Of a stretch of DNA of 64,000 bases, positions 37,683-46,630 are shown piece by piece. Made by a program: the position numbers and the translations under genes. Each line of letters starts with the position of its first letter. Position 1 is the stretch's first letter. This DNA comes from Sphingobium sp. (GTDB taxonomy: Bacteria > Pseudomonadota > Alphaproteobacteria > Sphingomonadales > Sphingomonadaceae), in NCBI GenBank assembly GCA_009360885.1, contig SPEL01000003.1:124001-188000 (forward strand), read 5' to 3'. The notes under the pieces were generated by a model. That model did not search any database, had not been told where the DNA came from, and saw only the letters and a program-made list of their open reading frames with translations.

Positions 37683-38519
37683 TCAGCTTTTTACTTTGGG
37701 CAGGGCGGGGTCCGCGCCCCATTCGGTCCAACTGCCATCATAGAGGGCGACATCATCCTTACCGAGCTGTCCCAGCGCCAATGCCAACGCACAGGCGACA
37801 ACGCCGCTACCGCAACTCGTGGTGACAGGTTGGGAAAGGTCCACGCCCGCGCCATCGAACAGCGCACGTAGTTCGGTAGTATCCTTCAACGTGCCGTCAG
37901 CATTGTACAAATCCCAGAACGGTACGTTGATGGAACCGGGGACATGGCCCGATGCTACTTCGGGATGAGGGTCTGCGTCCTGCCCCGAAAAATGCGCGGC
38001 TCCCCGGCCATCTACATGCTGGAAATTTTTTTCCCTGATATTAGCCAGAATATCAGCCTTATTCTTCAAGAGGGCATCATTAACGACAGCTTCGAAGGCG
38101 CCGGGCGTCCGCACCTCAACCACGTTTGTGAGCGAACGTCCTTCCGCCTTCCATTTGGCGATTCCCCCGTCCAGCACAGCGACATTTTCAAGGCCGAACA
38201 AGCGAAACATAAACCACGCCCGCGTCGCCGTTTTTACGATGCTATCATCATAAATGATGATCCTCTGGTCATGATCGATCCCCAGTTCCCGCATGCGGCG
38301 TGTGAACTGCTCTTTGGTTGGTAATGTATTTTCGATTGGTGAATTGGCATCAACCAGCGAGACCAGATCAAGAAATACCGCGCCGGGAATATGCGCATCC
38401 TCATATTCGGCAGCAGAGTTACGCTCAGGCTCAAAATGGTGGCGCGAGGCATCTACAATGGCCAGACCAGCCTGCCCCAGATGATCGGCCAGCCACTGTG
38501 TCGAAACGAGATTGTTCAT
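37683..38519 (-). CDS. sseA: 3-mercaptopyruvate/thiosulfate sulfurtransferase (two rhodanese domains)
   Basis: About 278 residues with two rhodanese modules: an inactive N-terminal one (AIVDASRHHF...AHIPGAVFLD) and a catalytic C-terminal one with HVPGSINVPFWDLYN and the active-site loop TSCGSGVVACALALAL (Cys236). The CGSG(V/T) loop favours mercaptopyruvate over thiosulfate, but the second position after Gly-Val is Val instead of the usual Thr, so specificity is not certain. The ATG at 38519 has AGGAG six bases upstream, which decides the start over an in-frame extension. Upstream of the LigE-like gene in one operon. Confidence 0.87.
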   Translation of the reverse strand: MNNLVSTQWLADHLGQAGLAIVDASRHHFEPERNSAAEYEDAHIPGAVFLDLVSLVDANSPIENTLPTKEQFTRRMRELGIDHDQRIIIYDDSIVKTATRAWFMFRLFGLENVAVLDGGIAKWKAEGRSLTNVVEVRTPGAFEAVVNDALLKNKADILANIREKNFQHVDGRGAAHFSGQDADPHPEVASGHVPGSINVPFWDLYNADGTLKDTTELRALFDGAGVDLSQPVTTSCGSGVVACALALALGQLGKDDVALYDGSWTEWGADPALPKVKS

Positions 38520-38610
38520 CTGCTGCTCCTGCTTTTGCATTTGGCCGAGCCATAATCTGGCCCGCACCGGAAATTTTCTTTTATCAATTCATTATACCGA
38601 TATGCCTCTG

Positions 38611-39960
38611 TCAGGCAGATGCCTGCCTTGCATCTCGCCATGCCTGTGCGGCGGCAGCATCCTTGGCCAGATGCTTTCCTGCCAGCAACATCACCGGGGC
38701 TGCCAGCAAAGATACAAAGGCCGTGATGCTAAGGGAGTAACGAATAGACTGATCCCCCCAGATCTGATTGAACTGGTCGTTCAAAATCCCAACAGCGAGC
38801 GGCCCCATAATATCCCCCAGCAGAGAGTTAGCGAGCAGATAGAAAGCCATACCAAATGTCCGGATTTCTGGTGGCATCACCTGAATGAGCAGCAGGGATA
38901 TCAGCGGAACCGCCATCGTAATGGCGAAACTGTCAAACACTGACCCCAACCCCAACAACCACAGGTTGGTTGAATAAAGGAACAGATACTGGGCCAGCCC
39001 GACAACCACAAAACACAGGGCAGGCAACCAGAATTGCCAGCGATCATCCCGACGCATCAGCCATACCAGTACCGCGCCGGAACTAAGCCCACCGGCAAGA
39101 CCGCTAATGCCCCGAATGGGCCCCAGCATGGTCGCGCTCTCTGCTACGTTCAGGCCATGAACCCGCAGCATGAATGTGCTGCCCCAAACAACATATGCCA
39201 GAAATGAGATAATCAGCAGTGATGCGGATAATGTGATGTAGATATAGGTGCGACGCTGCAACAGAAATGTCAGAGCCTCCCAAAAGCTCGGCTTGCTCAG
39301 TTCTTCTTTCACATCCCCTTCATCAAATTGCCCCCGCTTAGGCTCCCTGACAGTCAGCAACAGCAACATGCCAAGGCAAAAACCTATGCCGCCCGCCAGC
39401 CAATACGCCATGCGCCAGCCATAAATATGGGCGATCCACCCGGCTGCAGGCGTTAGCACCAGCCCGGAAATGGATGTTCCGGAAACCATGATGGAAAAGG
39501 CAACGGGTCGTTTTTTCGGGTTGAATAAATCTGACAACATAGAGGTGGAAGACGGCGTCCCCGCAGCCTCCCCCGCGCCCATAAGAAAGCGGGTAACCGC
39601 CATTTGCCAGAAATTACTCACAAAACCGGTCAGGAATGTCATCAAACTCCAGAAGGAAAATCCGATGCCGATAATGACCTTGCGCTTGCTACGGTCTGCC
39701 AGCCGCGCAATGGGGATACCCAGAAAAGAATAAACCAGCACGAATATTACGCCAGTTAGCAACCCTAATTGTGTATCGGTAAGGCCCAAATCCTTCTGGA
39801 TCAGTGGGAAAAGCAAAGAAATCAAAAGACGATCAAAATAATTGAAAGAATATGCAATGGTCAGCATGGAAAGTGCGTAAACAGATGGCAAAGTCCATCC
39901 GCCAATTTCATTGCGCCCGCTGGCAGAATCTATTCGGCCTGTAATTTCATGGGATGACAT
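38611..39960 (-). CDS. Major facilitator superfamily transporter (Spinster-like)
   Basis: 449 residues, twelve predicted hydrophobic segments. MFS motif A appears as GIPIARLADRSKRKVIIGIG between the second and third segments, and RFLMGAGEAAGTPSSTSMLSDLFNPKKRPVAFS is typical of Spinster-like members that are frequent beside TonB-dependent receptors in sphingomonads. The N-terminal FNYFDRLLISLLFPLIQKDLGL also fits. The substrate is unknown; organic acids or aromatics are common for relatives. It lies 161 bases downstream of the broken TonB receptor gene on the same strand. Confidence 0.87.
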   Translation of the reverse strand: MSSHEITGRIDSASGRNEIGGWTLPSVYALSMLTIAYSFNYFDRLLISLLFPLIQKDLGLTDTQLGLLTGVIFVLVYSFLGIPIARLADRSKRKVIIGIGFSFWSLMTFLTGFVSNFWQMAVTRFLMGAGEAAGTPSSTSMLSDLFNPKKRPVAFSIMVSGTSISGLVLTPAAGWIAHIYGWRMAYWLAGGIGFCLGMLLLLTVREPKRGQFDEGDVKEELSKPSFWEALTFLLQRRTYIYITLSASLLIISFLAYVVWGSTFMLRVHGLNVAESATMLGPIRGISGLAGGLSSGAVLVWLMRRDDRWQFWLPALCFVVVGLAQYLFLYSTNLWLLGLGSVFDSFAITMAVPLISLLLIQVMPPEIRTFGMAFYLLANSLLGDIMGPLAVGILNDQFNQIWGDQSIRYSLSITAFVSLLAAPVMLLAGKHLAKDAAAAQAWRDARQASA

Positions 39961-40066
39961 TTATACAAACCACCTTCTTAAACGTGGCGGAGCGAAGCTG
40001 CATAAGGCAGGGCGCGGCGACCATCTATCTTTTCTGTGCAATGATGCACTGCTGCAAATTCAGAAC

Positions 40067-40103
40067 GGAGGCCGCCATTCACCATGGATGAACATCGGCC
40101 TCC
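40067..40103. repeat. Inverted repeat downstream of the TonB receptor gene
   Basis: Perfect arms GGAGGCC (40067-40073) and GGCCTCC (40097-40103) with a weak inner stem. It lies just past the receptor stop on the minus strand. No T-run follows in that direction, although a short one follows on the plus strand. It could stabilise or end the receptor transcript. Confidence 0.3.
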
Positions 40104-40120
40104 TGATATTTTTCAGGCGA

Positions 40121-42650
40121 TCAGAATTTAAAATTGACCTTCGCGTAATAATATCCGCCGTTAATGCCATAAGGAGATGCCAGCATTGGCATGCCATATA
40201 TATAGGTGCCATCGACCGGCCTCAGCACACCGCTGCTATCCCGAACGGTGGGAGTTTTGACTGCCTGACGATCAAACAGATTATTCGCCCCGATGCTGAG
40301 GGTCAGGTTGTCAGTCAGATCATAATTCACATCAATATCCGTAATGGCGGTAACAGGCATTCTGACAATCGTACCGTTTACTCCCGTACCATCCAAGCTG
40401 ACCAGCCGATGAAGCGGGCCATAGACATTCTCGCGCACAGTGACGTTCAAACGACCATGGCTGATCGTTACGGACGGCATTGCACGCCATCTGGGGGTAC
40501 TCCTCGTCAGAGTAACCAGCGCACCAGGTCCCAGCAGGTCGGTCTGGCCAAAAGCTGGCGCAGCAACCGCCGCTGGCATCGGGGCCTGCCGCAGTATATT
40601 GGTGCGGTTGATGTTGAAACCCAGACTGCTGCTCACGCGTGTCTCGTTACCAACATCGAAGTTATAGCTCAGCGTAGCGTCAAGGCCGCGGGTACGGGTA
40701 TCCGCCGCGTTGGTGAAAATCTGCATCGCGACGAAGCTCTGGTTTGAACCAAGGACATTACCCCGATCAGAAATGGCATCCAGAACGCCCTGCGAAACCA
40801 CTGTCGAGCCGACCTGCCCCAGCAAATAGCCTGTGGAGAGAATACGGCCATCAATGGTGGTCTGATAAATATCAATCGTGGCCTTCAGGCCCGGTGCGGG
40901 ATTAAACACGGCACCAAGGCTCAGGCTGCGTGATTTTTCCGCCTTGAGTGCGCTAAAGCCTGCCGCACCCGCCGCAGGGGAGTTTGTCGGCAACAACACG
41001 ATTGCATAGGTTGGCGTCACCGTTGTCGCGGAATAATATTCCTGCTGCAATGTCGGCGCACGGAACCCTGTGCTGATTGTACCGCGCACCGCAAAGGATC
41101 TAGAAAAATCATAACGCGCTGTCAGCTTGCCAATGGTGGCATTCCCAAAGTCGCTATAATGTTCAAACCGGCCAGCGAGATCAACATGCAACCCATCAAC
41201 AACATCAGTGGAGAGGTTGATATAACCAGCGATATTACGCCGCGAGTGCGTTCCGGCATCGTTCGGCTGAAAACCGGGATATCCCAGCGCACCCCCCATA
41301 TAAATGGAATTAGCATCCCCCTGCCCGATGGTGAAGGAATCACGGCGATATTCACCGCCAAAGGCAACGTTCAAAGGCTTAGCAAAGCCAACATCAAATT
41401 CTTTGCTGATGTCCAGATTACTGGTCCACTGCGATGATTTGAAAGCCCCGGTATAAAATTCGGTCGGGGTCTCGCCGGTTTCGGCATAGAGCGCAGGATT
41501 ACCAGTCCGCTTTACCCAGACTTTTGCTACATTGCGCCCATATGTCGATGATATATCCCACAACCAGCCGGAGGATTCGCCCTTCAACCCATCCGTGAAC
41601 GCATAATCATCCTCATAATAAACCTGTTGCGGGCTGAAACCATTGGGATAAAGCGCAACAGTCTTACCATCGACGATTTTGGTGATCGAACTGGGGACGC
41701 GATAATTTTGGTACGATGTAGCATAGCGGTTGCTATAGCCGCCAAAGCTATAAAATTTCACCGTATCGCTCAGATCATATCCGGCATTATAGGTGAAGTT
41801 GTAAATCTTATATGCCGCATCGCCTTGTCCTATGTTGATATAAGGATAGTTGCGCGCTCCCGGCACACCTTCAGCATCAATAGGATTGAGATCATCTCTG
41901 ATAGAACCATCCGGGTTCAGGGCGCGATAATCAATGCCACCCACCTGGCTACGGCCATGCAGACGGGCTTCACCCGTAAGGTTGATGAAACCGCGTTCAC
42001 CCAGTCCAATCCCGACATTGGCCTGAACACCGCCTGTTTCGCCATCCCCTTTATAATATTGCCCACCAGTTAGGGTGAAGCTGCCGCCGCGAGACTGATC
42101 TTTAAGGATGATGTTTATGACGCCTGCGATAGCATCGGTGCCATATTGGGCAGCGGCGCCATCCTGCAACACTTCGACATGGTCAATCGAACCTACAGGT
42201 ATTAGGTTAAGATCCGCCGATGCTGCACCCTGATAAAGCCCTGCCACCGGGCGATACATGGAAATTCGCACTGGGGTGGCGACGCTTACCATTGACAAGG
42301 ACCAGCGTGTGATTGGGATTAAGCCCGCGAAGTGCCGCCGACAGCGTGAAATTGCCGGTATCGCCACCAAAGGTTTGCGCCGTGAAGGAAGGAAGGTTTT
42401 GCTGCAAGCCTTGCGTCAGGTCTGGCTGACCGACTTTCTCAAACGCTTCACTGCCAACAAGTTGAATAGGGGCCGGGCTATCTGCCGCAGACATGCCCCG
42501 TTGACGTGTTCCGGTTACAATCACATCGGAATACGCGCCCTCCTGAGCAAAGGCCTGCGTCTGCGCCATACCGCACCCGGCGGATACCATCAACGCAATG
42601 AGCGCACCTCCCTGACTCCCCTTATATTTTTTCATCAGAAACACCTTCAA
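40121..42650 (-). pseudogene. TonB-dependent outer-membrane receptor broken by one frameshift
   Basis: Two overlapping frames together give a full-length receptor of about 840 residues. The N-terminal frame (from 42650 or 42635) has a signal peptide and the plug start GAYSDVIVTGTRQRGMSAADSP...TLVLVNGKRRHPSANFHVSP. The downstream frame continues VAGLYQGAASADLNLIPVGSIDHVEVLQDGAAAQYGTDAIAGVINIIL and then the beta-barrel up to the terminal Phe (YYYAKVNFKF). The frame changes near 42243-42251, where loss of one base explains both halves. Receptors of this kind import siderophores or large organic nutrients with TonB energy. Either the gene is recently inactivated, or this is a sequencing error or programmed slip. 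The barrel is otherwise undamaged. Confidence 0.85.
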
Positions 42651-42966
42651 CTTTCTGTTTATGTCAAATCCGGTTCAGACTCTGAACAAAAGAATTATCT
42701 ATTATTTAAGTTGAGATATTTTCCCGCATTACGGGCAAGGATGCAATCTACGTTCGTCGATATAGATTATCGACGTAATGCATAACCCGCCGATGACAGG
42801 GCGGTGCAATGAATCCGCCTTGTTTTAAAAACGGGCAGCAATACGCCCAATCGCGATGATGAGCCCTGCCCAACAGCTAGAAAAACCTAGTTTGATGCTG
42901 CGATGCACAAATCGCATATTTTTATAATCTATCATATGAATCTATCAGCATAGGGGCTGCCGCCAT
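42651..42966. other. Non-coding spacer upstream of the TonB receptor gene
   Basis: AT-rich with no supported gene. It contains the receptor upstream region and the 3' region of the polysaccharide deacetylase gene. A short imperfect inverted repeat (CCGCC/GGCGG near 42788-42808) is the only structure noticed, without a T-run. It marks the right edge of the suspected accessory island. Confidence 0.35.
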
Positions 42967-43980
42967 TTATCCCCTATCTGCTGCATTGATTATGTCCGCC
43001 TGCCTTGCGGGCAACACGCCCCTGCGGGCGAGATGGTTAAGAACCACATCCCACCAGCGGTAAAAATTCCCGAGGTCCAGCTCGCTACGCACATAGGGCG
43101 TCTGGCCCGGCTTCAGCGTGGGCGAATGAAAACCAAACATAAGCAGCTTCAGATCATCGGCGAGCAATTGATCTATCGCCCGAACTGCCTCTGTCGGGCT
43201 AACGCCTTCGGGCGTCAAAGGGATACGCTGCAACAGCCCGGCACGCGCAAATATGCCAGCGGACACTTTCCCATGGCGGATAAGTGGCTGAACATGGCGC
43301 CCCATTGAACGCAGCATACCCACCCACGCCGTCGAAAGAGGCATTTCTATCAGTTGCCCACTCGGCCCAGCACGATAAGGCCGCAGCGGCATATGGGTAA
43401 AATTAGGGCCATGATGCGCTGAATAATCGAACCGGCTACGCACGGAACTATCCACCCGAAAACCCAGATCAGATAATATCGAAGCCGTGTTGCGCCCTAC
43501 CCCATAACGCCCGGCACGAAAGGCCAGCGGAGCCTTGCCAATCACTTCGGACAGCCGATCCCGTAGCAAGGTTAGTTTTGCGCGTTCCAGTTCCTCCGGC
43601 AAATTGCCCGCAAAACTATTTTGATCGTTCACTGCCTCAACATGCGGAGGATTGACCCATGGATGGCAATGAGCGCCAACATCAGCGCTCCCCTCCGCCG
43701 ACCAGCCAGCTAATATCTCCGCTGTCGCTGGATTTTCGATAACCGGATAATCCACCACATAGAGCGGGCACACTCCGGCCCCCGCAAAGAATCCCTGCGC
43801 CCGCATAAGCGCATGGGCCGTAGTGACAGAGCGGCTATCACTGCTGAAGGGGGCGGCCCAGTCAAACTCCTCTTCGGTATCCACCACGACCAGAAAGCGA
43901 GTACCGAAATCATCTGGAAAAGAGATGAAATCTTTCCTCGCTGGCGGGGTTAGTAAATCGAGGCCAGACGAAACATTCAT
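42967..43980 (-). CDS. Polysaccharide deacetylase-like protein (WalW type)
   Basis: 337 residues with the NodB-type carbohydrate esterase 4 layout: VVVDTEEEFDW near the N terminus (first Asp pair), ADVGAHCHPW (metal His pair), FRAGRYGVGRN and a C-terminal GFHSPTLKPGQTPYV. This pattern is like WalW proteins encoded near exopolysaccharide genes. No signal peptide is visible. Substrate and location are unknown. It lies 31 bases after the sensor-kinase gene at 44-45.8 kb on the same strand and is likely in its operon. Confidence 0.78.
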   Translation of the reverse strand: MNVSSGLDLLTPPARKDFISFPDDFGTRFLVVVDTEEEFDWAAPFSSDSRSVTTAHALMRAQGFFAGAGVCPLYVVDYPVIENPATAEILAGWSAEGSADVGAHCHPWVNPPHVEAVNDQNSFAGNLPEELERAKLTLLRDRLSEVIGKAPLAFRAGRYGVGRNTASILSDLGFRVDSSVRSRFDYSAHHGPNFTHMPLRPYRAGPSGQLIEMPLSTAWVGMLRSMGRHVQPLIRHGKVSAGIFARAGLLQRIPLTPEGVSPTEAVRAIDQLLADDLKLLMFGFHSPTLKPGQTPYVRSELDLGNFYRWWDVVLNHLARRGVLPARQADIINAADRG

Positions 43981-44011
43981 ATCTCTCCGCCCGGCTTATA
44001 AACCGAGGCGC

Positions 44012-45805
44012 TCACCCCGCTTCATGACCAGCGGCATTTTGGACAACCGGCAATTCCAGCAATAGCCGGTCTTTGTCCATTATCAATGAACCGCCCTGCC
44101 CTTGCACAAGACTGCGTACCAGCCTCATCGAAAAACCAAGGCCCAGCAGAGGCCCATCCGGCCAGTCACCGTCAACGCCATAGCCGGGATCAAGAATTTC
44201 TTTCTCGCTCAGCCCTATTAAACGGCGAGGGCGATCGAAGCCAATGATGATATGGCCGCTACCGCCATAAGGCTGGAACCAGAGGGAGACATTCACCACC
44301 TCTTCTTCACCCGCCACAGAAACCAGAGTCCGCACCAGATGCTGCACCATACGCTCGGCCTGAACCGGATCTGCCTGTACCATCGGTAATGTCGTTGACA
44401 ATGTCAGGCTGATCTGCCGGGGAACAGTGGCACCGCCATCGCCTCCTCTATAAAGGGCGACGACATTTTCCATCACCTGCCCAATATCAACCACATCATG
44501 CGAAGGAGCCTTTTGCGCCTCTGTCGCAGCGGAACGAGCCGCCAGATCAATGTCATCAAAAACGGTCATTAATTGCCGGGCATCGGACATGATATTTCCG
44601 GCCATATCGCGGTAATGCGCGTCAGCCGGACCAAAAAGCTGCTTTTCGATGATTTCTGCAAAGCCAAGAATAGCGTTCAACGGGGTGCGCAGTTCATGAA
44701 CGATCTGCCGCATGGAATCGAGCGTCGGCGCTTGCCCTGCAACCTTATTGAGGGATTGCACTTTTTGGGGTGTTTCATGGGCAAGGGGCCGACGGGACTG
44801 GCCTCTATATCCCTGAAACCGCCCGGTGGCCGGATCAAAAAATGGCACGGCGGACAGGCGCCATTCACCGCGATAAGCCCCTTCGCCTATGAACAGGCGG
44901 CCATGCTGAAAACTGGTGCGCCGGGCAAAAGCCCCTGCGACATGGCCATCTGGCCCTGTTTCGCCGGGTAGCGCGGGCTGCCCAATCGACAGACCAACAA
45001 GGGCCGTGCGCGACGCGCTGCCTACCCATGTGAAATGCCCATCAGAATCCGTTTCAAAGGGGAAGTGGCCCGGTACATCTGGCAGGGTTTCCTTGCCATG
45101 TGCCAGTCCATCCAGATCAGGAGCAGAAAATGTTTCGCGGGGACGCGCGGATGTAAACCTCTCAATACGTTCAACCAGACGTTTAATCTGGCTACGCTCA
45201 TCCCGGCTGGGCACGGTTTCGTTTTGGGTAAGGGCAGAAACAGGCTCCTCCGCCTTATCCACCGCCGGAGTTGCAGCCCTTTCCTTCTCATGATGACCAT
45301 CATCACGATCATGAACCAGCGCGAGAGCGCCACTTGCAAGAGCAGGCTTATCGGGGCCCTGAAGCACAAAATCAACGGACCCAAAGGCTTCCAGCGCTAA
45401 GCGGGTACGCTCGCCAATGTCACGCCGCCCCCGCAGCACACCGCGCGCTGTGGGGCCAATGCGCGAAAGCAGCACCGGCCAGATCATATCCGGCAACTGT
45501 GCCCGTGCCATCGCCACCGCACACACCGATGGCTTATCGCTGGAAAAAAACTCAACCAAAGCAGGAGAGCGCAACCGACCGCCCAGTTCAACCACGCTGG
45601 CAATACGCTGTCCCTCGCTCAACGCCCCGCGCAGGTCATTGAGACGTGATACCAGAGCAACCCGGTCATCCTGTTCCAGCCGAACCTTTCCCGGCTGGTC
45701 ATATTGTGCAAGCATATCAATGCATTGCCGCCATAACGTAGTGGCGGCCAAACCTGTCCGTTCCTCAACAGCCAATATGGTTTGCGTAAGATCGTTAAAC
45801 CGCAA
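44012..45805 (-). CDS. Soluble PAS sensor histidine kinase with degenerate ATP-binding domain
   Basis: 597 residues, no membrane segment. The order is an alpha-helical N-terminal region, a PAS-like module (about 248-340), a HisKA helix with an intact H box IVHELRTPLNAILGFAEI (His370) and a C-terminal HATPase-like region. In that last region the N box reads MVQHLVRTLVSV (residues 486-497) without the Asn residues, and the G1 box reads GFDRPRRLIG instead of DxGxG; G2 is LLGLGFSM. It may therefore bind ATP poorly and act as a phosphatase, a scaffold or a phospho-acceptor for another kinase. The partner is unknown. Upstream of the deacetylase gene, 31 bases away. Confidence 0.82.
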   Translation of the reverse strand: MRFNDLTQTILAVEERTGLAATTLWRQCIDMLAQYDQPGKVRLEQDDRVALVSRLNDLRGALSEGQRIASVVELGGRLRSPALVEFFSSDKPSVCAVAMARAQLPDMIWPVLLSRIGPTARGVLRGRRDIGERTRLALEAFGSVDFVLQGPDKPALASGALALVHDRDDGHHEKERAATPAVDKAEEPVSALTQNETVPSRDERSQIKRLVERIERFTSARPRETFSAPDLDGLAHGKETLPDVPGHFPFETDSDGHFTWVGSASRTALVGLSIGQPALPGETGPDGHVAGAFARRTSFQHGRLFIGEGAYRGEWRLSAVPFFDPATGRFQGYRGQSRRPLAHETPQKVQSLNKVAGQAPTLDSMRQIVHELRTPLNAILGFAEIIEKQLFGPADAHYRDMAGNIMSDARQLMTVFDDIDLAARSAATEAQKAPSHDVVDIGQVMENVVALYRGGDGGATVPRQISLTLSTTLPMVQADPVQAERMVQHLVRTLVSVAGEEEVVNVSLWFQPYGGSGHIIIGFDRPRRLIGLSEKEILDPGYGVDGDWPDGPLLGLGFSMRLVRSLVQGQGGSLIMDKDRLLLELPVVQNAAGHEAG

Positions 45806-45950
45806 CCATTTTCTCCAACGGATTATTCAATGGAATCATCATTAACACTACAGATTTAAGCTTTTCAAAAGAACAGGAAAAGATGCTTTTGTCCGATATT
45901 CTCACTATTTGTAACAATGCGGGACTCTTGCAAAAAATTGAAATTTTATT

Positions 45951-45980
45951 ATATCCTTCAAATCGTTAACGAAAGGATAT
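45951..45980 (+). promoter_or_regulatory. Inverted repeat covering the ribosome site of the Lrp/AsnC gene
   Basis: Perfect 8-base arms ATATCCTT (45951-45958) and AAGGATAT (45973-45980) separated by 14 bases that include the palindrome GTTAAC. The right arm contains the AAGGA ribosome site ten bases before the ATG. It could be an operator for autoregulation or an RNA hairpin that hides the ribosome site. Confidence 0.45.
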
Positions 45981-45987
45981 TGCACAT

Positions 45988-46482
45988 ATGCCAACCTCTG
46001 TGCTGGATGAAACAGACCTCGCAATCCTTTCCCTGTTGCAACAGGACGGCAGGATGAGCAATGTCGATCTTGCCCGCCATGTAGGCTTGACTGCCCCCCC
46101 CTGCCTTCGCCGTGTCCGGGCATTGGAAGACCGCGGGCTTATCCAGTCCTATCACGCTGCGTTAAACGGCCCGGCTTTGGGATATAGCATCACGGTTTTT
46201 GCGATGGTCAGCCTGAAAAGTCAGGCCGAAAAGGACCTCAAAGCCTTTGAAGATTATGTCACCACCCTGCCGGAAGTGCGGGAATGTCATATGCTGAACG
46301 GTGAGATTGATTTCATCCTCAAACTGGTGGCGCGGGACTTGCAGAGCTTTCAATCATTTCTGACATCGGCCCTGACATCAGCCCCCAATGTCGCCAGCGT
46401 AAAAACCTCGCTTACTATCCGCACATCTAAAAATGAGCCGGGCATCCCAATGGGTAATATTTCGGCGGCTACAGAGGCCTGA
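45988..46482 (+). CDS. Lrp/AsnC family transcriptional regulator
   Basis: 164 residues. N-terminal helix-turn-helix: LDETDLAILSLLQQDGRMSNVDLARHVGLTAPPCLRRVRALEDRGLIQSYHA, followed by the RAM effector-binding domain with ITVFAMVSLKSQAEKDLKAFEDYV and EVRECHMLNGEIDFILKLVARD. These proteins form octamers and sense amino acids. The cognate effector is unknown. It is flanked by an inverted repeat upstream and a terminator downstream, so it is a single-gene unit and probably autoregulated, as is usual in the family. Confidence 0.93.
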   Translation: MPTSVLDETDLAILSLLQQDGRMSNVDLARHVGLTAPPCLRRVRALEDRGLIQSYHAALNGPALGYSITVFAMVSLKSQAEKDLKAFEDYVTTLPEVRECHMLNGEIDFILKLVARDLQSFQSFLTSALTSAPNVASVKTSLTIRTSKNEPGIPMGNISAATEA

Positions 46483-46547
46483 AACTGACGCACCCGAAGC
46501 CAGAGCATCTGAAATCCGAATGCCCAAATCCCTTGGTTACGGTATAG

Positions 46548-46587
46548 AAAGAAAAACGCGCCACTATTACAGGGCGCGCTTTCTTTA
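46548..46587. terminator. Bidirectional rho-independent terminator
   Basis: CGCGCC (46557-46562) and GGCGCG (46573-46578) form the stem. AAAGAAAAA lies on the left and CTTTCTTTAAT on the right, so it can stop transcription from the Lrp-type gene (plus) and from the TPR-like gene (minus). Confidence 0.8.
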
Positions 46588-46630
46588 ATCATAACATCAG
46601 TGCGCCGAACGACCAGCCAGACAAGCCCCT

